DNA of 6,820 nt from an uncultured Alistipes sp. (GTDB lineage: Bacteria > Bacteroidota > Bacteroidia > Bacteroidales > Rikenellaceae). The stretch spans positions 1-6,820 of the forward strand of contig CAJUIE010000089.1 of assembly GCA_910586375.1 (NCBI GenBank). The letters are read 5' to 3'. Numbering within the stretch: the stretch's first letter is position 1; each line of letters starts with the position of its first letter. Positions 1 to 5,131 of the stretch are shown here, in pieces. Under the pieces are notes generated by a model. The model had not been told where the DNA came from, ran no database searches, and worked only from the letters and a program-made list of their open reading frames with translations. The position numbers and the translations under genes are program-made.

Positions 1-113
1 GTCGTCTTTTTGGTCAGGATGTGACTGTGATAAGCGTGCTTGCGCTTGATCTTTCCTGTGCCGGTGAAGGTAAAACGCTTCTTCGCCGCGGCATTGGTTT
101 TCATTTTTGGCAT
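1..113 (-). CDS. rpmI: 50S ribosomal protein L35, N-terminal part (runs off left edge)
   Basis: Read on the minus strand from the ATG at 113, the frame gives [14 protein letters not shown], then [21 protein letters not shown]. This is the conserved lysine-rich N-terminal half of bacterial L35, a small protein of the large ribosomal subunit. Thirty-seven codons are present of about 65 expected; the rest lies beyond position 1. The start is fixed by the universal MPKMKT opening; the second Met (codon 4) is part of that motif. In most bacteria rpmI follows infC and precedes rplT. Here the upstream side carries a promoter and then a divergent lipoprotein gene, so infC is not directly upstream. 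Whether rplT follows cannot be seen. Identification is very secure. Confidence 0.97.
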   Translation of the reverse strand, partial: MPKMKTNAAAKKRFTFTGTGKIKRKHAYHSHILTKKT

Positions 114-147
114 TGTCGTAAACAGTTAATTAGTTAAACACAGCCCG

Positions 148-177
148 CAAAAATACGAATTTTTTCCGATTCCACAA
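148..177 (-). promoter_or_regulatory. Bacteroidota-type promoter for rpmI
   Basis: On the minus strand a TTG (-33 element, 177-175) is followed after 19 bases by TATTTTTG (155-148). The latter is a perfect match to the Bacteroidales -7 consensus TAnnTTTG. The expected transcription start lies near 142, leaving a leader of about 30 bases before the rpmI ATG at 113. No Shine-Dalgarno-like sequence precedes the start, which is normal for this phylum. The match is seen in the sequence; promoter activity is inferred. Confidence 0.65.
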
Positions 178-199
178 CCGAAAAACTCCTTTTTTTACG

Positions 200-230
200 C
201 TTGCGGCATGAAATTATTTTCGTACATTTA
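200..230 (+). promoter_or_regulatory. Bacteroidota-type promoter for the MBL-fold lipoprotein
   Basis: CTTG (200-203) followed after 19 bases by TACATTTA (223-230) matches the -33/-7 pattern with one mismatch in the last base of TAnnTTTG. The expected transcription start is about 235-237, only a few bases before the ATG at 239. The mRNA would therefore have almost no leader. It is arranged back to back with the rpmI promoter. If the true start were the in-frame Met codon at 263, the leader would be about 26 bases. Confidence 0.5.
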
Positions 231-238
231 CCTACTTT

Positions 239-991
239 ATGAACAAAGCGACACTCATCATCATGTTCCTCGCCTCTCTTTTCGGATGCGGCCGCAAGAA
301 AGCGCCCGCCTACCCCGCCGATACGCTCATCGCGCGCGACGGCACCGAGTTCTCGATCGCCTTTTTCGGCCACGCCTCGCTTTCGATCGATGTCGGCGGC
401 AAATACATCTATGTCGACCCCGTGGGTGACTTCGCCGACTTCCGGACACTTCCCAGGGCCGACCTGGTGCTCGTCACCCACTCCCACTCCGACCATTTCG
501 ACCGTGCTGCCATCGAAATGCTCGAAACTCCCGCCACCGACATTCTCTGCGACCGCACCACTGCCGAAGCATTCGGCATGGAGTGCCACGTGATGCGCCC
601 GGGGAGTATCTCCACGCCACGCAACTATGTGAAGATCGAAGCCGTTGCGGCCTATAACACCTCGCCACACCAGCTGCAATTCCACCCTAAGGAGCGCGAA
701 GATTGCGGCTACATCCTCACCATCGGCGGCACACGCATCTACATTGCCGGCGACACGGAGCCTACACCCGAAATGAAGGCGCTCACAAATATCGACATCG
801 CCTTCCTGCCCGTCAACCAGCCCTACACCATGACCGTCGACCAAGCCATAGAAGCGGTAAAAACCTTCAAACCCCGCATTTTCTACCCCTACCACTTTGG
901 GCAGGTCGAAGAGCGCACCGACATCGAGCGGCTCGTTCGTAAAGTCGAAGCACTCGGCACGACAGAGATTCGCATCCGCCCGATGGAATAA
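239..991 (+). CDS. Lipoprotein with metallo-beta-lactamase fold (UlaG-like metal-dependent hydrolase)
   Basis: The 250-residue product starts with a hydrophobic segment (about 5-15) ending in a lipobox-like LFGC, so Cys17 is the probable lipidated residue. GRKK follows the Cys, not the acidic surface-export signal known in this phylum, so an inner-leaflet, periplasm-facing position is likely. The hydrolase domain spans about 36-245. Its HSHSDH motif at 81-86 is the canonical HxHxDH metal site. A further His in FHPK (His149), Asp172 in GDTE and His219 in YPYHF supply the remaining two-metal ligands. GHAS (44-47) and DP (60-61) are typical of the UlaG/Lactamase_B_3 branch. The catalytic set is complete, so it should be an active hydrolase, but the substrate cannot be predicted (lactonase, phosphodiesterase and nuclease relatives exist). 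It is monocistronic and divergent from rpmI. Met9 (codon at 263) is an alternative start that would shorten the signal peptide. Confidence 0.9.
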   Translation: MNKATLIIMFLASLFGCGRKKAPAYPADTLIARDGTEFSIAFFGHASLSIDVGGKYIYVDPVGDFADFRTLPRADLVLVTHSHSDHFDRAAIEMLETPATDILCDRTTAEAFGMECHVMRPGSISTPRNYVKIEAVAAYNTSPHQLQFHPKEREDCGYILTIGGTRIYIAGDTEPTPEMKALTNIDIAFLPVNQPYTMTVDQAIEAVKTFKPRIFYPYHFGQVEERTDIERLVRKVEALGTTEIRIRPME

Positions 992-1189
992 CCTCCCGCT
1001 TCGGGTTACCGCCCCGGCCCTTCCGGCAACCTGAGCCTTGTGGGCGTACGCGGTTGCGCCTGGAGCAGTGCGTCTCACCTGGCGTCGAGCGTGCACGCAT
1101 CGGCCTTACACATCCTCAGCTCGGAAGTGAATCCCGAGTACCTCCACAACCGTGCGCACGGTTTCCCCGTTCGCTGCGTGCAGGAATAA
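992..1189 (+). pseudogene. FISUMP/fimbrillin-tip C-terminal domain remnant, copy 1
   Basis: The frame directly after the lipoprotein stop codon reads 65 codons without interruption to TAA at 1187-1189. It begins PPASGYR, has GNLSLVG, then GCAWSSA, and ends NRAHGFPVRCVQE. This is the end of the Fib_succ_major (FISUMP) domain, which in full-length Bacteroidota proteins resembles PASGYR, VG, GYYWSS, NNNNRANGF, VRC. The rest of such a protein (signal peptide and N-terminal domains) is missing, and there is no start codon suited to it. It shares the frame of the lipoprotein gene, but a stop codon separates them. The 144 bases from 1046 align without gaps to 4909-5052 (copy 2), at about 72 percent by my hand count. 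It could be a decayed gene end, a dispersed repeat, or a silent donor cassette. Confidence 0.7.
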
Positions 1190-1231
1190 GCTGAAAACCA
1201 ACATCACAGACCCTTCTGACGAAGGCAGACT

Positions 1232-1262
1232 AAAAAATCCGAGACCCTGCAGGGTCTCGGAT
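1232..1262 (-). terminator. Rho-independent terminator of the leftward metal operon
   Basis: Positions 1237-1262 form a perfect 26-base palindrome: ATCCGAGACCCTG followed by its exact reverse complement. This gives an 11-bp stem with a TGCA loop. On the minus strand it is followed by six T (complement of 1232-1237), a standard intrinsic terminator. It lies 27 bases past the HMA stop codon. On the plus strand the palindrome is followed by CGGTTTTA, a weaker T run, so it may also stop transcription coming from the lipoprotein gene. Confidence 0.85.
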
Positions 1263-1289
1263 CGGTTTTATGCAGCCATAACCGACGCT

Positions 1290-1604
1290 CTATTTTCGGG
1301 CGTCCGTTTTTTTCGGCTCGGCCTTAACCTTGAGAGTCGCCAGTCCCCGGATGATGTTCTCGTCGCTGTTCTTCGCAGCGTCGTAGGTCACCGTCACCTC
1401 TTTCGCAGCCACGTCGATCGTAACATCTTTCACGCCTTTGCCCAATGAAGGAACGTTCGACAGAATTTTATTCGCACAGTGGTCACAATGAATGTCGGTA
1501 ACAAAGACCGTTGTCACTAACTGCTTCTGCACAGCAGGTTTAGCCGCCTGCACCATGCCTGCACCCAGGATCAGGGCCAGGCAGATCATCACTAATTTCT
1601 TCAT
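1290..1604 (-). CDS. Periplasmic heavy-metal-associated (HMA) domain protein
   Basis: The 104-residue product has a signal peptide (MKKLVMICLALILGAGMVQA, cut after about residue 20) followed by one HMA domain of about 65 residues with a ferredoxin-like fold. The metal site reads DIHCDHC, with Cys40 and Cys43 as the CxxC pair. The Met usual two residues before the first Cys is replaced by Ile, and His residues sit beside both Cys. The C-terminus is Lys-rich. MerP and copper chaperones are the nearest described relatives; a soluble periplasmic carrier of a soft metal ion is the likely role. It is the last gene of the operon, starting 26 bases after the TonB receptor stop. The frame is open upstream to an ATG at 1688, but that extension overlaps the receptor gene and would bury the signal peptide, so the ATG at 1604 was chosen. 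Confidence 0.88.
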   Translation of the reverse strand: MKKLVMICLALILGAGMVQAAKPAVQKQLVTTVFVTDIHCDHCANKILSNVPSLGKGVKDVTIDVAAKEVTVTYDAAKNSDENIIRGLATLKVKAEPKKTDARK

Positions 1605-1630
1605 GATCGTTCTGTTGATTGATGAATTTT

Positions 1631-3997
1631 TCAATAAAGATTCCACCGCATACCGATGTAGAACTTGCGCCCCATCAGCGGCCCCCACACGTTCATGGAG
1701 TTGAACTCGCAGGAGTAGGGATTCGACGCATGCAGGATCGGGTCTTTCTGCCGGTAGTCGGCTATGTTCTCGCAGCCTACATAGATGTCGAACTTGCCCA
1801 CCTTGCGGCTTACCTGCGCAAAGAACATCGGATAGCTCGGCGAGTGGCTGTCGTCAGCCAGAATGCCGTTCTGAGTGGGGATGCGTGAAGGACCGTTGAG
1901 CTGGGCGGTGGCGTCGAATACCCAACGACGGAATTTCGTGGCATACTGGATGTTGAGCAACGTTTTATAGCGACTTACGAGCGGACGTTCCACGCGCGCT
2001 GTCCCTCCGTCCGGACGATCGATTGTCATCTCGCTATCCGTATAGCGGAACGTAGCGAAGATATCGAGCCGCTCGACCGGCGTCCACGAAAAATCGACCT
2101 GGTAAGTGTCCGTATAGGAGCGGCCCCGGCTGTCGTAGATGTTGATATACTGCGGATTCCACTCCTGATCGACCACCACCGAATTATAGAACTGAGTGCG
2201 GAAGTAATCGAAACTCAACGTCATGTTGTCCTGACCCAGCGCCGAGAAGGTCTGCGTCAGGCTTCCGCCCACGGTCAGCGCCTTTTCCATGCGGTCGAGC
2301 CCCCGGAAAGCCGCTTCGGACGCTACGGTATTGCCGTCAAAGATGATCCGGCGGCCCGTTGCCAGTATACCGATGTTATCCGTGATGACGTTGGTAGAGC
2401 GATAGCCCAGACCGGCCGAGGCGCGCAGCGTCGTCGTGGGCGTGATGTTCCACTTCACATGGCCGCGCGGCGTGAAGTAGAACTTGTCGTAATAGCTGTT
2501 GTAATCGCCACGCGCACCTGCCACTAACGAGAATTTGTCCTTTATAGTATAGGTATACTCCGCATAAGCGCCCAGTTCGTTCTCCGTGCGGAACAAATCA
2601 TACACCGCATCGGATGCAACCCCAAGCCACGGCGTTTCATTCAACAGCTTCTCGCGCACGGCTGACGTATGCCCCTGCACCCCCACGTTGAGCGACGAGC
2701 GATAAGTGAAATAATGGGCATACATCAAATTCGCCGACAGCGTGTTTTCGTTGCCATCATAATCGTTCAGCCCGAAGTAGGCATCTTCGTTGAAATGGTC
2801 GAAGTCGACCACCAGTGCCAGATTCGAACGCATCTCGTCCTGCTCCTCGTCGTCGTAAACCGACGGGCCGATGGGCGTGCCAATCTTGAAATAGCCGTTG
2901 ACGCCCCGGTTGCGGATGTGCGAACCGTAGAGCGGCATGGCCGTGCCGCTCTGCTGCCAGTCCCAGTCCCGGGCCATCGCTTCGCGCATGGCGGAAGTGT
3001 TCTTATAACCAATCATGCCTCCCAGACGATTCTCCTGCACAAACTTCCAGCCCCAACGTACTTGCGTACCATTGTCGGCCGCATAGAGCCACTTATTGGC
3101 CACGTTGATCTGGGCAGCCTTAGGCAGGTCTCGGAAACCGTCGTGGTTGTGGTCCATCTTGCGCACGTCGGTGTCCATCGAACCGTGGAGCAGGATGACC
3201 GACGATAACTTCTTGTCGCGCGACACCGGGAAAGCGGTCGAAATGTTCGCCTCGGGACGCAGCTCGTCGTCCAGATAGAGGTTCACGAAGAGCCGCTCGT
3301 TGTCCGTCGGTTTGCGGTGTTCAAGGTTGATCTGACCCGTGATCGCTTCATGGCCCGCCGTCACCGACGACACGCCTTTCGACACCTGGATCGAGTTGAG
3401 CCACATACCCGGCGTATAACTCAGGCCATAGGGAGCCGACAGCCCACGCATGATGGGTCTGTTCTCGTCGAGAATCTGCGTATAGGTGCCAGCCAAACCA
3501 AGCATCTTGATCTGCCGCGCACCCGAAATGGCATCGCTGTAGCCTACCGTCACCGACGCCGAGTTCTCGAACGACTCGGCCAGGTTGCAGCACGCCATCT
3601 TGCACAGACCGGCAAATGAGATCATCTCGCCCTTCATGATGCCGTCACGCTTCACATAGTTGCCGCTCAGGTTGCCTTCGATCACCACATCGTCGAGGGC
3701 CACGCCCTCGCTTTGAAGGGTAAATTCCGCCCGGTTGACACCTGCAACGAGTTGCAACGTATCGTTGACATAACCCAGATAAGAGGCCACCAAAAGATCG
3801 TGGTTCTTCACACGGTGCAGCTGAAATGCACCTGTCGCATCGGTGCTTGCGCCGATGTTGGTACCAGCCCAATAGACCGACGCCCCGACAAGCGGCTGCC
3901 CTTCGGCATCCTGCACCGTGCCCCGCATCTCCTGCGCCGAAGCTGCGGCACATGTCACAAGGGCCGAAAAAGTAAAAACAAAGATTTTGATTTTCAT
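1631..3997 (-). CDS. TonB-dependent outer-membrane receptor, metal-associated type with Cys cluster in the plug
   Basis: The 788-residue product begins with a signal peptide (cut near SAQ-E, residues 20-23). A carboxypeptidase-regulatory-like beta domain follows (about 24-107; GTVQDAEGQPLVGASV and later ATGAF are typical). The plug covers about 115-235, with QIKMLGLAGTYTQIL, GLSAPYGLSYTPG and AITGQINLEHRKP. The 22-strand barrel fills the rest and ends in an aromatic residue (GMRWNLY), as needed for outer-membrane insertion. Length is normal for the family. A CKMACCNLAESF segment (Cys132, Cys136, Cys137) at the start of the plug resembles a conserved feature of Bacteroidota receptors found beside HMA proteins. 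Together with the HMA gene downstream and the Cys/His-rich gene upstream, it points to uptake of a metal or metal complex rather than a glycan; no SusD partner is present. Copper is a guess. The gene starts 67 bases after the Cys-rich gene. Confidence 0.9.
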   Translation of the reverse strand: MKIKIFVFTFSALVTCAAASAQEMRGTVQDAEGQPLVGASVYWAGTNIGASTDATGAFQLHRVKNHDLLVASYLGYVNDTLQLVAGVNRAEFTLQSEGVALDDVVIEGNLSGNYVKRDGIMKGEMISFAGLCKMACCNLAESFENSASVTVGYSDAISGARQIKMLGLAGTYTQILDENRPIMRGLSAPYGLSYTPGMWLNSIQVSKGVSSVTAGHEAITGQINLEHRKPTDNERLFVNLYLDDELRPEANISTAFPVSRDKKLSSVILLHGSMDTDVRKMDHNHDGFRDLPKAAQINVANKWLYAADNGTQVRWGWKFVQENRLGGMIGYKNTSAMREAMARDWDWQQSGTAMPLYGSHIRNRGVNGYFKIGTPIGPSVYDDEEQDEMRSNLALVVDFDHFNEDAYFGLNDYDGNENTLSANLMYAHYFTYRSSLNVGVQGHTSAVREKLLNETPWLGVASDAVYDLFRTENELGAYAEYTYTIKDKFSLVAGARGDYNSYYDKFYFTPRGHVKWNITPTTTLRASAGLGYRSTNVITDNIGILATGRRIIFDGNTVASEAAFRGLDRMEKALTVGGSLTQTFSALGQDNMTLSFDYFRTQFYNSVVVDQEWNPQYINIYDSRGRSYTDTYQVDFSWTPVERLDIFATFRYTDSEMTIDRPDGGTARVERPLVSRYKTLLNIQYATKFRRWVFDATAQLNGPSRIPTQNGILADDSHSPSYPMFFAQVSRKVGKFDIYVGCENIADYRQKDPILHASNPYSCEFNSMNVWGPLMGRKFYIGMRWNLY

Positions 3998-4028
3998 GAT
4001 GTTCCGTCATTGGTTAAAACCCGGTTCA

Positions 4029-4054
4029 GAACGAAGCGACTCGATGCTTCGTTC
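4029..4054 (-). promoter_or_regulatory. Intercistronic stem-loop before the TonB receptor gene
   Basis: GAACGAAGC (4029-4037) and GCTTCGTTC (4046-4054) form a perfect 9-bp inverted repeat around an 8-base loop. It lies in the 67-base gap between the Cys/His-rich gene and the receptor gene. On the minus-strand transcript it is followed about 11 bases later by only four T, so it is not a strong terminator. It may be a partial attenuator, a processing site or an mRNA-stability element that sets the ratio of the two products. The structure is visible; its function is inferred. Confidence 0.45.
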
Positions 4055-4064
4055 CCACGTCGTT

Positions 4065-4487
4065 TCAAACCAATGCCGGAGGTGCCCGCAGCCCCGTCGC
4101 ACGCAGAGAGGGTGCCGACGGAATCGGAATGTCAGGAACGACGATCCGTTCCTTGCGGAATTTAGGCGCTGCGAGACGCGCAGCCTGCGCTGCGGCCAGA
4201 CAATGCGGCAACGCCAGGACAGCACAGCGCACTTCGTGCTTGCTGTCGTGCGACGTCCCCGTATAAAGAGCTATTTCGGTGCTATGATTATCGGCACAAC
4301 ACGGCGCCGACCACGCCTCCCCGACGAAGTCTTCGTGATCGTGGCTGCAACTGGCACAGCTGAAGTGCACTTCACTATGGCCCATGATCGTCACACAACG
4401 GCACGAGAGCGAGACGAAAGCCGTCCCTCCCGTCGCCAGCAAATAAACTGCCAGCAGCAACTGCGCTATGTATCTCTTTGCATTCAC
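4065..4487 (-). CDS. Cys/His-rich small envelope protein of the metal operon
   Basis: The 140-residue product has one hydrophobic segment (about 8-27) that can act as signal peptide or anchor. A soluble part rich in possible metal ligands follows: CRC (29-31), CASCSHDH (44-51), CC-A-D-N-H (63-68), His80, His84, Cys88 and His95-Cys96. The last 40 residues lack Cys and are rich in Ala, Pro and Arg, with a PP near the end. I cannot assign a named family with certainty. It recalls the small Cys-rich proteins (HYC_CC_PP type) next to TonB receptors in Bacteroidota, having the CC and PP parts but no HYC. A role as periplasmic metal ligand, sensor or chaperone partner of the receptor is inferred from composition and neighbours. 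It starts 18 bases after the PqqD-like gene and so is probably co-transcribed with it. Confidence 0.75.
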   Translation of the reverse strand: MNAKRYIAQLLLAVYLLATGGTAFVSLSCRCVTIMGHSEVHFSCASCSHDHEDFVGEAWSAPCCADNHSTEIALYTGTSHDSKHEVRCAVLALPHCLAAAQAARLAAPKFRKERIVVPDIPIPSAPSLRATGLRAPPALV

Positions 4488-4505
4488 CGCTTCCAGATGC
4501 CGTAA

Positions 4506-4775
4506 TCAATCTTCAACAACGCCGCATTCACGCAAACGATCAAGCCATGCACCCGCATCGCGCAAGGCCGTAGCCTCGTCCACATCATAACGTCCGACCA
4601 AAAGCCGTGCCGCATCCCCGACCGTAAAATCGCGGTCAGCAAGAGCTTCCCACAGATAAAGCGACGAGGCATTGAGCGCCACCACACGCGTCATGTCCGC
4701 GCCGTAACGACCCGGCATGACGATGATATGCTCACCCGCCATCTCTCTGACTTTTACATCACGACGGATTTTCAT
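4506..4775 (-). CDS. PqqD-like protein (stand-alone RiPP-recognition-type fold)
   Basis: The 89-residue product matches the length and layout of the PqqD family. It has an N-terminal beta part (MKIRRDVKVREMAGEHIIVM), then LNASSLYLWEAL (about 52-63) with the conserved Trp, then a helical wing with RYDVDEATALRDAGAWLDRL and a short acidic tail. PqqD proteins bind the leader of ribosomally made peptide precursors and present it to a radical SAM enzyme; many stand-alone Bacteroidota members have no known partner. No radical SAM gene lies in this window. The frame extends upstream to an ATG at 4889, but those 38 codons cross the promoter and copy 2 of the repeat and do not resemble PqqD, so 4775 is the start. 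It is the first gene of the leftward operon, followed closely by the Cys/His-rich gene. Its function here is unknown. Confidence 0.8.
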   Translation of the reverse strand: MKIRRDVKVREMAGEHIIVMPGRYGADMTRVVALNASSLYLWEALADRDFTVGDAARLLVGRYDVDEATALRDAGAWLDRLRECGVVED

Positions 4776-4811
4776 CCTTTGTCCGAACGCTTGATTTCCA
4801 TAGTTTTCAGG

Positions 4812-4842
4812 CAAAAATAGAAAAAATTTCCCAAAAAACCAA
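4812..4842 (-). promoter_or_regulatory. Bacteroidota-type promoter of the leftward metal operon
   Basis: On the minus strand, TTG (4842-4840) is followed after 20 bases by TATTTTTG (4819-4812), a perfect TAnnTTTG -7 box identical to the one before rpmI. The expected transcription start lies near 4806, about 30 bases before the PqqD-like ATG at 4775. The spacer is very A/T-rich. I see no clear inverted repeat that would mark an operator for a metal-responsive regulator. Confidence 0.65.
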
Positions 4843-4851
4843 TTTTCATAT

Positions 4852-5052
4852 CTCCCGCTTCGGATTTTTCGTAAAAGGCCTCGCAGCAAAGCAGACCGTC
4901 GGGAAGGTAAAAGCGGTTACGCCTGGAGCAGTGCGCCTGACTCGGCGTCGGGCGTGGAAGGATCGGGCTTGTACTTCACCAGTTCCTACATGGACCCTGA
5001 AGCCCACCACAACCGTACAAGCGGTTTCCCCGTGCGCTGCAAACAAGAGTAA
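4852..5052 (+). pseudogene. FISUMP/fimbrillin-tip C-terminal domain remnant, copy 2 (frameshifted)
   Basis: From 4909 the frame reads KSGYAWSSAPDSASG, later LYFTSS, then NRTSGFPVRCKQE and TAA at 5050-5052. This is the same FISUMP domain end as copy 1. The last 48 codons have exactly the length of copy 1, with 26 of 47 residues identical by my count. The left end shares CTCCCGCTTCGG (4852-4863) with copy 1 (993-1004). Between CCC and the aligned block, however, copy 2 has 55 bases against 51, so its PAS and TVG parts fall out of frame with GYAWSS. No start codon or upstream gene body is present. It sits between the divergent promoters of the metal operon and recQ. It is certainly non-coding as a full protein. 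It may be a decayed gene end, a dispersed repeat, or a template-like repeat. Confidence 0.7.
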
Positions 5053-5077
5053 CGAGCCGCTCCGCTCAGAAGGACAA

Positions 5078-5086
5078 GGGGGGGGG
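5078..5086 (+). repeat. Homopolymer tract of nine G
   Basis: Nine consecutive G lie in an otherwise mixed sequence, about 11 bases upstream of the putative -33 element of recQ. Tracts of this length are prone to slippage in replication and can underlie phase variation. Because the tract lies outside the predicted promoter spacer, any effect on recQ would have to act through upstream contacts or a regulator site. This could also be an assembly-sensitive position. Confidence 0.85.
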
Positions 5087-5096
5087 TAAATAAATC

Positions 5097-5127
5097 TTAA
5101 TTTTTTCGATTTTAATTCTTAATTTTG
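5097..5127 (+). promoter_or_regulatory. Bacteroidota-type promoter for recQ
   Basis: TAATTTTG (5120-5127) is a perfect TAnnTTTG -7 box. TTA (5097-5099), 20 bases upstream, is a one-mismatch -33 element. The expected transcription start falls at about 5132, that is on or next to the A of the recQ ATG, so the message would be leaderless. The surrounding 40 bases are very A/T-rich, as is usual for promoters in this phylum. Confidence 0.5.
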
Positions 5128-5131
5128 TCTC

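Noticed and set aside
134..1096. Open frame of 320 codons on the minus strand opposite the MBL lipoprotein
   Set aside because: It is the antisense image of a well-supported gene in G+C-rich sequence. It has no recognisable domain and runs across the rpmI/lipoprotein promoter region and repeat copy 1.
986..1189. Stop-codon readthrough making a lipoprotein-FISUMP fusion
   Set aside because: The frames agree, but that happens by chance one time in three. The lipoprotein has a normal end and no readthrough signal is visible.
1212..1225. Small inverted repeat CCTTC-TGAC-GAAGG as a terminator for the lipoprotein gene
   Set aside because: The stem is only 5 bp and is followed by no T run on either strand; the palindrome at 1237-1262 is far stronger.
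1605..1688. Longer N-terminus for the HMA protein
   Set aside because: The extra 28 codons overlap the end of the receptor gene and place a clear signal peptide in the middle of the protein.
2669..3208. Open frame of 179 codons on the plus strand inside the TonB receptor gene
   Set aside because: It lies wholly within the receptor coding sequence on the other strand, with no domain, promoter or signal of its own. It is an antisense shadow.
3918..4505. Open frame of 195 codons on the plus strand opposite the Cys/His-rich gene
   Set aside because: The composition is Arg-rich and low in structure, as expected for an antisense reading. The minus-strand gene has a signal peptide, Cys motifs and operon spacing.
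4776..4889. Longer N-terminus for the PqqD-like protein
   Set aside because: It would cross the predicted promoter and the left end of the repeat. The added residues do not resemble the family, and the shorter form has the normal length.
992..5052. Complete diversity-generating retroelement or insertion sequence
   Set aside because: No reverse transcriptase, accessory protein gene, transposase, terminal inverted repeat or target-site duplication is seen in the window. Only the repeat-like modules support the idea.
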